64,000 bases of DNA from Mucilaginibacter pankratovii (GTDB taxonomy: Bacteria > Bacteroidota > Bacteroidia > Sphingobacteriales > Sphingobacteriaceae). Both the position numbers and the translations under genes were made by a program. The notes beneath the pieces were generated by a model, which did no database searches, had not been told where the DNA came from, and worked only from the letters and a program-made list of their open reading frames with translations. The stretch covers positions 62,001 to 126,000 of the forward strand of contig NZ_JACWMY010000016.1 of assembly GCF_014773265.1 (NCBI RefSeq), in the 5' to 3' direction. The first letter of the stretch is position 1, and every line of letters begins with the position of its first letter. Below are positions 8,938 through 17,576 of the stretch, one piece after another.

Positions 8938-11517
8938 ATGCCAGTAAAAGGAAACCAGTTCAGGACTAATAGTTTTAAGGATGAAGAAGCACCGCGCAAG
9001 CCGGGTGCTAAAGCCGAAAGGCCAAAAACACTAAAACAGCAGGTAGAGCGCCTGCCCGTTTTTAATTTGCAGGATGGCCGGATTTTAAAAATAACGGGGC
9101 TTTTCTTCCTTGTGCTCGCGGTATTTTTCCTCATCGCGTTCACCTCTTACCTGTTCACCTGGGAGCAGGACCAAAGTTATGTTTCGCCGGCAAACGGCGG
9201 CTGGCATAATATGTTCAAATCCTCCAAAGAACTCATCGAAAGCGGCATTACCGACCCGGTTGATAATTGGCTGGGCATATTTGGCGCGCTACTGTCCAAC
9301 CAGTTCATTTACCAGTGGTTTGGCGTGGCCTCCTTTATTTTTGTGTTCATTTTCTTTGTTATCGGTTTCAGGCTGGTATTTAAAGTGAGGTTGTTTTCTC
9401 TCCCAAAAATGCTTGCCTACAGCATTTTTACCATGGTGTTCCTATCAGTTACTATTGGTTTTATCCACGCCATGGTTATAGATTACCCTCACTTTTTGGA
9501 GGGCGAATTTGGGTATTGGAGCAACCGCCTGCTGAGCGTGCAGGTTGGCCATGCCGGCACCGGTGGTATACTGGCGTTTGCCGGGCTCACCGTATTGGTG
9601 ATCGCTTATAATATCGATTTTAAGCTCCCTTCCCGCGCGGACAAGAGCGTTAACCCTGTTGCAGTTGACGACGTTTCGCCCGAGCCGGTTGACCTGGTGG
9701 ACGAGGATATTTCCCTGCCGGTGGAATGGCCGCGGGGTAACCGCCCAAGGCAAACTGTCCGCGAAAACCTGGTGGCCGGCGAGCCTATGAAACAGGAACC
9801 CCTGAAACAGCAGCCATTAGTACAAAATGTAATAGCGCACGAGCCGGTGGTTTTAACGCCGGAGCCATATGTTGAGGAGGAGCAGCCGGACAACGACATC
9901 CCGCTTACTATTGACGTAGCGCGCCCTATGCCTATTTTAAACATCGAAAAAAGCGACGATGATAAAAAAGCACAATCGTTGGTAGACCAGTTTGGCACTT
10001 ATGATCATACGCTGGAGCTGGCATCCTACAAATACCCAACGCTGGATCTGCTGGAGAACTATGGGTCTAACAAGATCCCGGTAAACACCGACGAACTGGA
10101 GGCCAACAAAAACAAGATCGTTGAAACGCTGAACCATTATAACATCGAGATAGATAAGATAAAAGCCACCATTGGCCCAACGGTTACGCTGTACGAAATT
10201 ATCCCCGCGCCCGGTGTGCGGATCTCTAAAATTAAGAATCTGGAGGATGATATAGCCCTGAGCCTTGCGGCTCTTGGCATCCGTATCATTGCGCCAATGC
10301 CGGGTAAAGGTACAATCGGTATAGAAGTACCAAACCAACACCCCGAGATGGTATCCATGCGCTCGATCCTGGCTACCGAAAAATGGCAGAATACCGTTAT
10401 GGACCTGCCCATAGCGCTTGGTAAAACTATCAGCAACGAGGTGTTCATTGCCGATTTGGCTAAGATGCCCCACTTACTGGTTGCTGGTGCTACCGGCCAG
10501 GGTAAATCGGTAGGAATCAACGCCATATTGGTATCACTGCTTTATAAAAAACACCCTGCCGAACTTAAATTTGTACTGGTAGATCCTAAAAAGGTGGAGC
10601 TTACCCTGTTCCGCAAAATAGAGCGGCACTTTTTGGCCAAACTGCCCGATGAGGCGGATGCTATCATCACCGATACCAAAAAGGTGGTAAACACGCTCAA
10701 TTCGCTTTGTATTGAGATGGACCAGCGTTATGATCTGCTGAAAGATGCACAGGTACGTAACCTGAAAGAATATAATACCAAATACGTAAACCGGAAAATT
10801 AGCGACCCGGAGAAACACCGTTACCTGCCATTTATTGTACTGGTGATTGATGAGTTTGCGGATTTGATGATGACCGCCGGTAAAGAAGTGGAGCAGCCGA
10901 TAGCACGTATTGCCCAGCTGGCCCGTGCGGTGGGTATCCATTTGGTGATTGCCACGCAGCGCCCGTCGGTAAACGTTATTACGGGCACTATTAAGGCCAA
11001 CTTCCCGGCCCGTTTGGCTTTTAGGGTGTTGTCCAAGATAGATTCACGTACGATATTAGATGCCGGCGGTGCCGACCAATTGATCGGTCGCGGGGATATG
11101 CTGCTCTCTACCGGCAGCGACCTCATCCGTCTGCAGTGCGCCTTTGTAGATACACCAGAGGTGGAAAGGATCTCTGATTTCATCGGTAACCAGCGCGGCT
11201 ATGCTTCGGCAATGATGCTGCCCGAATATGTGGGCGAGGGCGAAGCCGGAAGCAGTGCCAAAGAATACGACCCTAACGACCGCGACCCGATGTTTGAGGA
11301 AGCAGCCCGCCTTATTGTACTGCACCAGCAGGGGTCTACCTCGCTTATCCAGCGTAAAATGAAACTGGGCTACAACCGCGCCGGCCGTATTATCGATCAG
11401 CTGGAAGCTGCCGGCATCGTTGGCCCGTTTGAGGGCAGCAAAGCCCGCGACGTACTCTACCCGGACGAATACAGCCTGGAACGCCACCTGGAAAGCCTGC
11501 AAAAACCACGCGATTAA
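8938..11517 (+). CDS. ftsK: DNA translocase FtsK
   Basis: 859 residues. Four transmembrane segments lie in roughly residues 55-225, then an acidic/proline-rich linker to about 340, an alpha/beta motor domain, and the C-terminal winged-helix gamma domain (about 785-850, SLIQRKMKLGYNRAGRI). The Walker A motif GATGQGKS is near residue 516-523 and the Walker B region LVIDEFADLMM is near 638. FtsK anchors at the division septum and pumps chromosome ends apart toward the XerCD site. Length is normal for Bacteroidota. A LolA-like gene follows after 77 bases. Confidence 0.96.
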   Translation: MPVKGNQFRTNSFKDEEAPRKPGAKAERPKTLKQQVERLPVFNLQDGRILKITGLFFLVLAVFFLIAFTSYLFTWEQDQSYVSPANGGWHNMFKSSKELIESGITDPVDNWLGIFGALLSNQFIYQWFGVASFIFVFIFFVIGFRLVFKVRLFSLPKMLAYSIFTMVFLSVTIGFIHAMVIDYPHFLEGEFGYWSNRLLSVQVGHAGTGGILAFAGLTVLVIAYNIDFKLPSRADKSVNPVAVDDVSPEPVDLVDEDISLPVEWPRGNRPRQTVRENLVAGEPMKQEPLKQQPLVQNVIAHEPVVLTPEPYVEEEQPDNDIPLTIDVARPMPILNIEKSDDDKKAQSLVDQFGTYDHTLELASYKYPTLDLLENYGSNKIPVNTDELEANKNKIVETLNHYNIEIDKIKATIGPTVTLYEIIPAPGVRISKIKNLEDDIALSLAALGIRIIAPMPGKGTIGIEVPNQHPEMVSMRSILATEKWQNTVMDLPIALGKTISNEVFIADLAKMPHLLVAGATGQGKSVGINAILVSLLYKKHPAELKFVLVDPKKVELTLFRKIERHFLAKLPDEADAIITDTKKVVNTLNSLCIEMDQRYDLLKDAQVRNLKEYNTKYVNRKISDPEKHRYLPFIVLVIDEFADLMMTAGKEVEQPIARIAQLARAVGIHLVIATQRPSVNVITGTIKANFPARLAFRVLSKIDSRTILDAGGADQLIGRGDMLLSTGSDLIRLQCAFVDTPEVERISDFIGNQRGYASAMMLPEYVGEGEAGSSAKEYDPNDRDPMFEEAARLIVLHQQGSTSLIQRKMKLGYNRAGRIIDQLEAAGIVGPFEGSKARDVLYPDEYSLERHLESLQKPRD

Positions 11518-11594
11518 ACTAAATTGTATAACATCACTCTAAACTATTATTAACCCCAACGGTTAATGCTGTGACGTTTACAAACACACCAAAA

Positions 11595-12263
11595 ATGAGA
11601 AAATTAGCACTATTGATACTGGCATCGGCATTTACTTTTACAAGTGCCTTTGCGCAAAAAGACAACGAAGCAAAGCTGATATTAAACAAGCTGAGCAAGC
11701 AATACCGCAGCTACGATGCCGTAAAAACCGACTTCACTTTGCTGGTAGATAATGCCCAGGCAAACATCAAGCAAACGCAAACGGGTACGCTTATCGCCCG
11801 GTCGAAGACAAACAAATACAAGGTAACTATTTATGAAACAGGCAAATTGGTTTCACAGGAGATCATCAGCGATGGCAAAAGCCAGTGGACTTACCTTAAA
11901 GATGCCAACGAGGTACAGTTAGCCGATGCGGACAACAGCGAGGAAGGCTTTAACCCCGCCAAGATCTTCACCATGTATGAGAAAGGCTATAAATACATCT
12001 ACACCGGCCTCCAAAAAGCCGGCGGCAAAACTTACCAGGCTATAGACCTCACGCCCGAAGATAGTAAAGCTACTTTTTTCAAAGTGCGCCTACTGGTAGA
12101 TAAAGTTAAAAATCAACTGTATAGCGCCATGATATTTGATAAAAATGGCAGCCATTATACCTACACCCTAAAAACATTTGCCCCGGTTACCAAATTAACC
12201 GATGCAACTTTCACCTACGATAAAAAAGCACATCCGGGTGCGGAACTGGTGGATCTGAGGTAG
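11595..12263 (+). CDS. LolA-like outer-membrane lipoprotein carrier
   Basis: 222 residues from the ATG at 11595, chosen because it begins a clean signal peptide (MRKLALLILASAFTFTSAFAQ); an upstream Met at 11571 would add eight polar residues. The mature protein has the LolA/LolB-type half-barrel pattern (TDFTLLVDNAQ, GTLIARSKTNKYKVTI, GKSQWTYLKDANEVQLAD). Periplasmic LolA carries lipoproteins from the inner to the outer membrane. Its position behind ftsK is common in Bacteroidota. Confidence 0.85.
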   Translation: MRKLALLILASAFTFTSAFAQKDNEAKLILNKLSKQYRSYDAVKTDFTLLVDNAQANIKQTQTGTLIARSKTNKYKVTIYETGKLVSQEIISDGKSQWTYLKDANEVQLADADNSEEGFNPAKIFTMYEKGYKYIYTGLQKAGGKTYQAIDLTPEDSKATFFKVRLLVDKVKNQLYSAMIFDKNGSHYTYTLKTFAPVTKLTDATFTYDKKAHPGAELVDLR

Positions 12264-12306
12264 TTGGTTAGAGGTTAGAGGGAAAAGGGAAATTTTTTAT
12301 ATAGAG

Positions 12307-12334
12307 TTGGGTTTGAAACTCATCGCTATTTTTG
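12307..12334 (+). promoter_or_regulatory. Promoter: TTG, 17 bases, TATTTTTG
   Basis: A -33-like TTG (12307-12309) and a perfect -7 TAnnTTTG box (12327-12334) with 17-base spacing, 14 bases before the ATG at 12348. The pair fits the Bacteroidota promoter consensus. Confidence 0.5.
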
Positions 12335-12347
12335 TTTAACTTTAGGT

Positions 12348-13283
12348 ATGCCTAAATACCTGTTTATCATATTGTCCTTTTTGCTTCTGAGCCGATTTGC
12401 ATCAGCCAATAAAATTGATAGCTTGAAAATCAACGAGGATGTAATTAATTTCATGGCCAATCTGGGCGGTAATCCGGAGGAAAATCGGGAAAGATTAAAA
12501 AAATTCATTCACCCGGTATCAGAAATAATTGAAGAATTAAAAAAATGCGATGTGAATGTTGACACCGCAGCAATACACACCTGGATAAAGTTGGACGTAA
12601 ATAAAGATGGCTTAACTGACCTGGTTATTAATGGCATCAAGGGCGACGCAAGGGCACCCTTACTTGTTATGGATGGTGGGAACAACCACTTTAAGTTCGT
12701 ACACATCGGTAATACCAACTCGATATACCAGACCAACTGCGTGTATGTTACCGTAATAAATAATAAAAATCAACCGCTCATTCTGTTTCATAGTAATTAT
12801 AGTCCATCTAAGGATGTGTTGAAAGCGAAAAGCCAAGCTTTATACGTGGATACACTTATCTATAAATTCGGCAACTTAGTGGAATACAACTCCATGCCGG
12901 TACATGCGGGCATCGAGTGGATAAAACTGGAAAACGAACAAAGCGGCTACAAATTATTTACTATATCCTTTAGCAGTTCAGGCAAGGCAAACTATCGTAA
13001 AATAAAGGATGACCAACGGCAAGGAAAATTCAAGGGGACTATTAAACCTAATACGATACGAGAAATTTTCAGTTTGCTCAGCTATATAGATGTCGGCAAA
13101 ATGAAGAAAGCCTATTTCGCAGACTGGACAGACGGCATATCCACCACGCTTACTGTCAGATTCGGTGACGGAACGGTAAAAAAAATAAAGGATTATGGCA
13201 GTATAGGCACTTTCGGGCTACGGGCGCTTTATGCATTAATATATAGGCAAACTGATAGCCAACAATGGGAGGAAACTCATTAA
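12348..13283 (+). CDS. Secreted hypothetical protein with a DxNxDG-like segment
   Basis: 311 residues with a signal peptide (MPKYLFIILSFLLLSRFASA). Near residue 83 it has LDVNKDGLTDLVI, a calcium-binding-like DxNxDGxxD motif as found in FG-GAP/VCBS repeats or dockerins, but only one copy. The C-terminal part (about 245-305) could be a small separate domain. No enzyme motif is recognised. It is somewhat more AT-rich than neighbouring genes. Confidence 0.7.
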   Translation: MPKYLFIILSFLLLSRFASANKIDSLKINEDVINFMANLGGNPEENRERLKKFIHPVSEIIEELKKCDVNVDTAAIHTWIKLDVNKDGLTDLVINGIKGDARAPLLVMDGGNNHFKFVHIGNTNSIYQTNCVYVTVINNKNQPLILFHSNYSPSKDVLKAKSQALYVDTLIYKFGNLVEYNSMPVHAGIEWIKLENEQSGYKLFTISFSSSGKANYRKIKDDQRQGKFKGTIKPNTIREIFSLLSYIDVGKMKKAYFADWTDGISTTLTVRFGDGTVKKIKDYGSIGTFGLRALYALIYRQTDSQQWEETH

Positions 13284-13328
13284 CCTACCAGCAAACCCCA
13301 AGTTCTTTTTTTACGTTATCTTCGTACT

Positions 13329-14207
13329 ATGCGGGCCGAGGAAATAGAGCGATTGGTAAAAATTAGCAAGGAGCGCCCGCTGATGCCCGAAACTTATGTA
13401 CCCTGGGCCGAGCAACCCTCCCCTGCCGACCTTTACCTGCCGGAGATCTTAACGTCGTTACAAGGCCTCGCCGTTTACGATACCCTCACCCAACAACAAA
13501 AAACCGACCTGGGTCGGCACGAAGCAGTACAGGTGCTGTACTCTTATGGCTGGGGCGAGGCGCTGTTCTGCGTGTTTATGACGCGCCACCTGCTCACCCT
13601 GCCGCCTGACGGGCCGGAACACCGCTTTCTCATCCGCGAGATCATCGAGGAATACCGCCACCAGGAAATGTTCGCGCAAACTATTACGCAGTTAAAGGGG
13701 CAAGCATTACCGCCGACCAAAATGCACGCCTTTGTAGGGAAATTCAGCACCAATTACCTGCCCGCCGATTTCCTGTTTATGGGCAGCCTTGCCGTGGAAC
13801 TGATCACCGATATGTATGGCAACCACACCCGCCGCGCCCCCGAGATTTACATCGTTTTGCGCAAAGTATTCGAGCTGCACAACATAGAGGAAGGCCGCCA
13901 CATCCATTTCACAAAAGGTTTATTAGAGGGTTACACCGCCAAAGCAGGTTATATCAAACGCACGCTGTATAGCTTTGTAATACTGATGAATATCTACTTT
14001 GTACGCACCATGTACGTGCGCAAAGCGATATACGAACGCATCGGTATCCCAAACGCCGATGCCGTTTTTAAAGAAGCCACCAAAAACTATCGCGGCAAAT
14101 TCACTCAAAACTGCCTTGGGCATATTATTGAATTTGTGGATAGCTTCGGCGGCTTTAATACCGCCACCCGCTGGGCATGGCGCTGGCTGTTAAAGGCCAA
14201 CGTGTAG
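13329..14207 (+). CDS. AurF-like diiron oxygenase
   Basis: 292 residues, a helical ferritin-like fold with the iron-ligand pattern of the AurF (p-aminobenzoate N-oxygenase) family: a Glu in GWGEALF, IIEEYRHQEMF (ExxH), LAVELITD and HNIEEGRHIHF (ExxxH). The known members oxidise aryl-amines to nitro groups or act as related diiron oxygenases; the substrate here cannot be inferred. No signal peptide, so cytosolic. It starts a plus-strand run that includes an AraC-type protein and a reductase. Confidence 0.78.
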   Translation: MRAEEIERLVKISKERPLMPETYVPWAEQPSPADLYLPEILTSLQGLAVYDTLTQQQKTDLGRHEAVQVLYSYGWGEALFCVFMTRHLLTLPPDGPEHRFLIREIIEEYRHQEMFAQTITQLKGQALPPTKMHAFVGKFSTNYLPADFLFMGSLAVELITDMYGNHTRRAPEIYIVLRKVFELHNIEEGRHIHFTKGLLEGYTAKAGYIKRTLYSFVILMNIYFVRTMYVRKAIYERIGIPNADAVFKEATKNYRGKFTQNCLGHIIEFVDSFGGFNTATRWAWRWLLKANV

Positions 14208-14297
14208 CAGGCTTAACCGTCATTCATCATCGTCCCCTCAACCTTGCAAAAATGAAACGCTTTATCATTAACTTTGATAAAGTAACTGTATACCAAT

Positions 14298-14687
14298 ATG
14301 CCGCCTGTTATCCCCAAAAAAATATTAGCCCGCCGGCACCAGATCACCGCTGATTTCCTGAAGGAGTTAGATAAGCACCTCGACGATATTGTACAAGAAA
14401 AAACAACCGATATGTTCGAGATCCGCGATTTCGCGGAGATCCTGCACATCCATCCAACCCATTTAAGCAATACCATTAAACTCACCACAGGCAAATCGCC
14501 CTGCTTCTTTTTCGAAAAAAGAATAATGGACATTGCGAAAAACATGCTGCAACAGAAAACCCCTATCAAACAGATCGCTTACCTGCTCACCTTCGATCCA
14601 TCCAACTTCACCAAATTCTTTAAGCGCTTTGAAGGTGTTACGCCAAAGGAATATAAAGAGCAGATGTTTGAGGGAGTAGCGAATTGA
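14298..14687 (+). CDS. Stand-alone AraC-type DNA-binding protein
   Basis: 129 residues. Almost the whole protein is the two helix-turn-helix AraC domain (FEIRDFAEILHIHPTHLSNTIKLTTG, then IKQIAYLLTFDPSNFTKFFKRFEGVTPKEYKE). There is no separate sensor domain, so it may be a constitutive binder or controlled by abundance. Two 18-bp direct repeats lie just downstream, ahead of the SDR gene, and are plausible binding sites. Confidence 0.88.
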   Translation: MPPVIPKKILARRHQITADFLKELDKHLDDIVQEKTTDMFEIRDFAEILHIHPTHLSNTIKLTTGKSPCFFFEKRIMDIAKNMLQQKTPIKQIAYLLTFDPSNFTKFFKRFEGVTPKEYKEQMFEGVAN

Positions 14688-14732
14688 AAGTCATCATCAT
14701 CCTGTCGAAATCGGCGTAATCCCCCAATAATA

Positions 14733-14771
14733 CTGAAGCTGTCACCATTTATTCTGAAGCTGTCACCATTT
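14733..14771 (+). promoter_or_regulatory. Two 18-bp direct repeats with 21-bp period (candidate operator)
   Basis: ctgaagctgtcaccattt occurs at 14733-14750 and again at 14754-14771, exactly two DNA turns apart. AraC-type proteins typically bind such direct repeats. A near-consensus -7 box CATCTTTG (14791-14798) lies 20 bases further on and the SDR start at 14825. The link to the regulator is inference. Confidence 0.6.
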
Positions 14772-14824
14772 TTGGCGCCGGTTTTTGCTGCATCTTTGTA
14801 TCATCATCTAAAACAAAAACAAAA

Positions 14825-15589
14825 ATGGAACCGACAAACAAAATTGCACTCATAACAGGTGGAAGCAGGGGCCTTGGTAAAAACGCTGCCTTAAAACTGG
14901 CCTCGAAAGGAAATGATGTGATAGTAACCTATCGCAGCAAAAAAGAAGAAGCCGACGAAGTAGTGACAGAAATTGAATCGCTTGGATTAAAAGCCGCAGC
15001 CTTACAGTTGGATACCGGTATCGTATCGTCGTTCGAAGGGTTTAAAACGGCCTTAACCGCTGTTTTAAAAGAAAAATGGAACCGTGATACGTTCGATTTC
15101 CTGGTAAACAACGCCGGTATCGATGCTGCCTCGCCATTCGCCAAAACCACCGAAGAGGACTTCGACAACCTGTTCAACGTACATTTTAAAGGCGTTTACT
15201 TTTTAACACAAACGCTTTTAACTACCATAGCCGATGGCGGGCGCATTATCAACCTATCTACCGGGCTTACCCGTTTTGCTACCCCGGGCTACGCCGCTTA
15301 TGCATCCATGAAGGGCGCTATAGAGGTATTTACCAAATATTTGGCTAAAGAACTCGGGAGTCGCGGCATTGCCGCCAACCTGGTTGCACCGGGCATTATA
15401 GAAACCGATTTCACCAAACGCGCATTCGACAGCCACCCGGGTATGCACGATTTTATATCCTCTATTACCGCATTGGGTCGCCCCGGCCAACCCGATGATA
15501 TCGGTGGTGTTATCGCATTCCTATGCTCGGAAGATGGCCGCTGGATCAACGCACAAAGGATTGAAGCTTCGGGCGGTATGTTCTTGTAA
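14825..15589 (+). CDS. Short-chain dehydrogenase/reductase (SDR)
   Basis: 254 residues of classical SDR type. It has the cofactor motif TGGSRGLG (residues 12-19), NNAG near 97-100, and the catalytic Ser and YxxxK (NLSTG, YASMK near 158-162). The VAPGIIETDF segment and the terminal SGGMFL are also typical. An NAD(P)H-dependent oxidoreductase of FabG-like form; substrate unknown. The preceding AraC-type gene and direct repeats suggest specific regulation. Confidence 0.9.
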   Translation: MEPTNKIALITGGSRGLGKNAALKLASKGNDVIVTYRSKKEEADEVVTEIESLGLKAAALQLDTGIVSSFEGFKTALTAVLKEKWNRDTFDFLVNNAGIDAASPFAKTTEEDFDNLFNVHFKGVYFLTQTLLTTIADGGRIINLSTGLTRFATPGYAAYASMKGAIEVFTKYLAKELGSRGIAANLVAPGIIETDFTKRAFDSHPGMHDFISSITALGRPGQPDDIGGVIAFLCSEDGRWINAQRIEASGGMFL

Positions 15590-15629
15590 AAGAGGTTAAA
15601 TCATAGCGTGTATGTCCGCGAGGTGAGTT

Positions 15630-15746
15630 GACTCACCCCCTGCCCCCTCTCTCCTGCGGAAAGAGGGGGCTTTTCTTTTTTTCTTTTTCTTCACCCTCTT
15701 TGCGTAGCAGAGAGGGTCGGCCAGCGTAGCGTCGCCGGGGTGAGTC
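15630..15746. repeat. Palindromic element, copy A (gactcacccc family)
   Basis: Perfect 10-bp outer inverted repeat gactcacccc (15630-15639) / ggggtgagtc (15737-15746). It surrounds two internal hairpins built on ccctctc / gagaggg-type arms. The same plan is seen at 25281-25409 and 35338-35456. No ORF inside. Confidence 0.8.
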
Positions 15747-15872
15747 AGACATGAAAGCGATAAGGAAACCAATCTCCAGAGTTGCGCATCGTTCATGCAA
15801 AAAGCATAGCGGTACGCAACCCTTTATTCGTTTTTACAGTATTACTTATAACAGAACCCGTCTTTACCAGCA

Positions 15873-16997
15873 ATGCTTGCCAGCATCATTCAAACCGAAG
15901 CGCGATTACACAACCTACTGCCACAGCAGCGGCTGGAAGGCAGCGTGCCTGCGGATCTTTTAACTGCAGCAAGGGAATGGTCGCAATTGGTTTGGGATGT
16001 GGCCGAACAGCTTGGCCCCATGCCTTTATCAAAAAAACAGGTGGAGGACGGGTTGAACCTTGCCACCCGCCCGGTGTTTATCTGCGGGGTGCACCGCAGC
16101 GGCACTACGCTGGTTCGCAACCTGCTCGATGGCCATCCACAGCTTTGCGTATTACCCTCCGAGGGCACGTTTTACACCAACCTGGAAGCCAAGCTTAAAC
16201 AATTACCTCCGGATAAATGGCCCGCTTATATGGGTACCGAATGGCTGCGCAGGCTGGCTAACCCTATAAACCAGCCACCTTACTGGCTGCTGGGCCGCAG
16301 CTGCAACATTGCATCGCCCTATGTGGATTTTGCGCGTTACCTGCTCAGCTGGTGGCAAGCCATAGAGCAGGCTCCCGGCACACAATGGCCGCACATGGCA
16401 GTAGTTTTGGCTTATGCCAGCTGTACCTGGGGACTAAACGCAAAATACTGGGTAGATAAAACGCCCACCAACGAACGCTTTCTTAACCACATCAGGCTGG
16501 AGGCACCAAACGCCCGCATCATCCATGTGATCCGCGAGCCATTGGCTACCATCGCTTCGCGAAGGGTAATGGAGCCGGGTGCCGGCATCCGCGGTGCTTT
16601 GCGCGCGCTGAAAGCTTCCTATATTATTGCCCGGCGCGAAGGTGGTTTAAAGCAAGCAGGATACTTGCTGCTGCGCTACGAGGAACTGTGCGATGACCCG
16701 CAGGCTACCACTTGTCAAATGGCATCGTTCTTAGGCATTAAAAATCTGCCGGTGCTGGGCCAGGCAACGGTAGCAGGGGTATCGGCAAAGGCCAACAGCT
16801 CGTTCAATAAAAACTCTTCACCGGGAGAAATACTAAAAGCAAGTAACCCTAAGCAGCACACTACCTTAGGTAAAACCGAGCAGGCGTTAATAGCGGCCTA
16901 CTTAGGCTTGCAGGCCGGGCAACTGGGTTACGTCATGCCCAAAGTGATTTTTTGGGAGGGCGCATGGTTGCGACTAAAAAACCGGCTTCTTATTTAA
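15873..16997 (+). CDS. Sulfotransferase family protein
   Basis: 374 residues. The 5'-phosphosulfate loop of PAPS-dependent sulfotransferases is clear: VFICGVHRSGTTLVRNLLDGHP (residues about 68-89). The 3'-phosphate region follows as NARIIHVIREPLATIASR near 208-226. The C-terminal part has the YEELCDDPQATTCQMASFLG segment typical of the family. It should transfer sulfate from PAPS to a hydroxyl or amino group of an unknown acceptor. The next gene, 12 bases on, is an APS-kinase homologue, so donor supply and transfer are probably coupled. Confidence 0.85.
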   Translation: MLASIIQTEARLHNLLPQQRLEGSVPADLLTAAREWSQLVWDVAEQLGPMPLSKKQVEDGLNLATRPVFICGVHRSGTTLVRNLLDGHPQLCVLPSEGTFYTNLEAKLKQLPPDKWPAYMGTEWLRRLANPINQPPYWLLGRSCNIASPYVDFARYLLSWWQAIEQAPGTQWPHMAVVLAYASCTWGLNAKYWVDKTPTNERFLNHIRLEAPNARIIHVIREPLATIASRRVMEPGAGIRGALRALKASYIIARREGGLKQAGYLLLRYEELCDDPQATTCQMASFLGIKNLPVLGQATVAGVSAKANSSFNKNSSPGEILKASNPKQHTTLGKTEQALIAAYLGLQAGQLGYVMPKVIFWEGAWLRLKNRLLI

Positions 16998-17009
16998 AAC
17001 TCAGGAAAA

Positions 17010-17531
17010 ATGGTCATACAGTTTTGCGGATTATCGGGCGCGGGAAAAACTACTCTGGCCAACAGGGTTAAAGTTTTATTGGCCGAACAAGGCCTTAAAT
17101 GCAAGGTGATAGATGGCGATGTATACCGCAAAAAACTTTGTGCCGACCTGGATTTCTCCAAAGCCGGTCGTAACGAAAATATTCGCCGACTTGCATTTGT
17201 GGCCGATGTACTGGCGAAGCACGATATTATCCCTATCATCTGCGCCATTAACCCGTACGAGGATATCCGGCAGGAAATTGAAACCGGATATGCAAACGTA
17301 AAAACCGTTTACATCAGCTGTAGCATGGATACTTTGATGCTGCGCGATACCAAGCAGCTTTACCGTAAAGCCATGCTGCCCGAAGGGCATCCCGATAAGA
17401 TAACTAATCTAACCGGCGTTAACGATCCCTTTGAGGTCCCTGCTCATCCCCATTTTATTATCAATACCGATACCGAGCCTGAAGAAGACTCTGCGCAAAA
17501 ATTATTGGCCTTTATTCTTTCGATTAAATAA
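17010..17531 (+). CDS. cysC: Adenylyl-sulfate kinase-like protein (CysC family)
   Basis: 173 residues. The P-loop GLSGAGKTT is at 7-15, then DGD (35-37), GRNENIRR (53-60), RDTKQLYRKA (112-121) and TGVNDPFEVP, all positions where APS kinases are conserved. The reaction would be APS + ATP to PAPS. One deviation: the usual ISPYR segment reads INPYE (80-84), so the serine phosphorylated in some CysC enzymes is Asn. CysC homologues with other substrates exist (for example the CDP-phosphoramidate kinase of Campylobacter), so the substrate is not certain. Probably one operon with the sulfotransferase. Confidence 0.82.
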   Translation: MVIQFCGLSGAGKTTLANRVKVLLAEQGLKCKVIDGDVYRKKLCADLDFSKAGRNENIRRLAFVADVLAKHDIIPIICAINPYEDIRQEIETGYANVKTVYISCSMDTLMLRDTKQLYRKAMLPEGHPDKITNLTGVNDPFEVPAHPHFIINTDTEPEEDSAQKLLAFILSIK

Positions 17532-17576
17532 CCGCCGGATTTTAAATCTGCTTATCTTGCCAAAAATTATAGCAAT

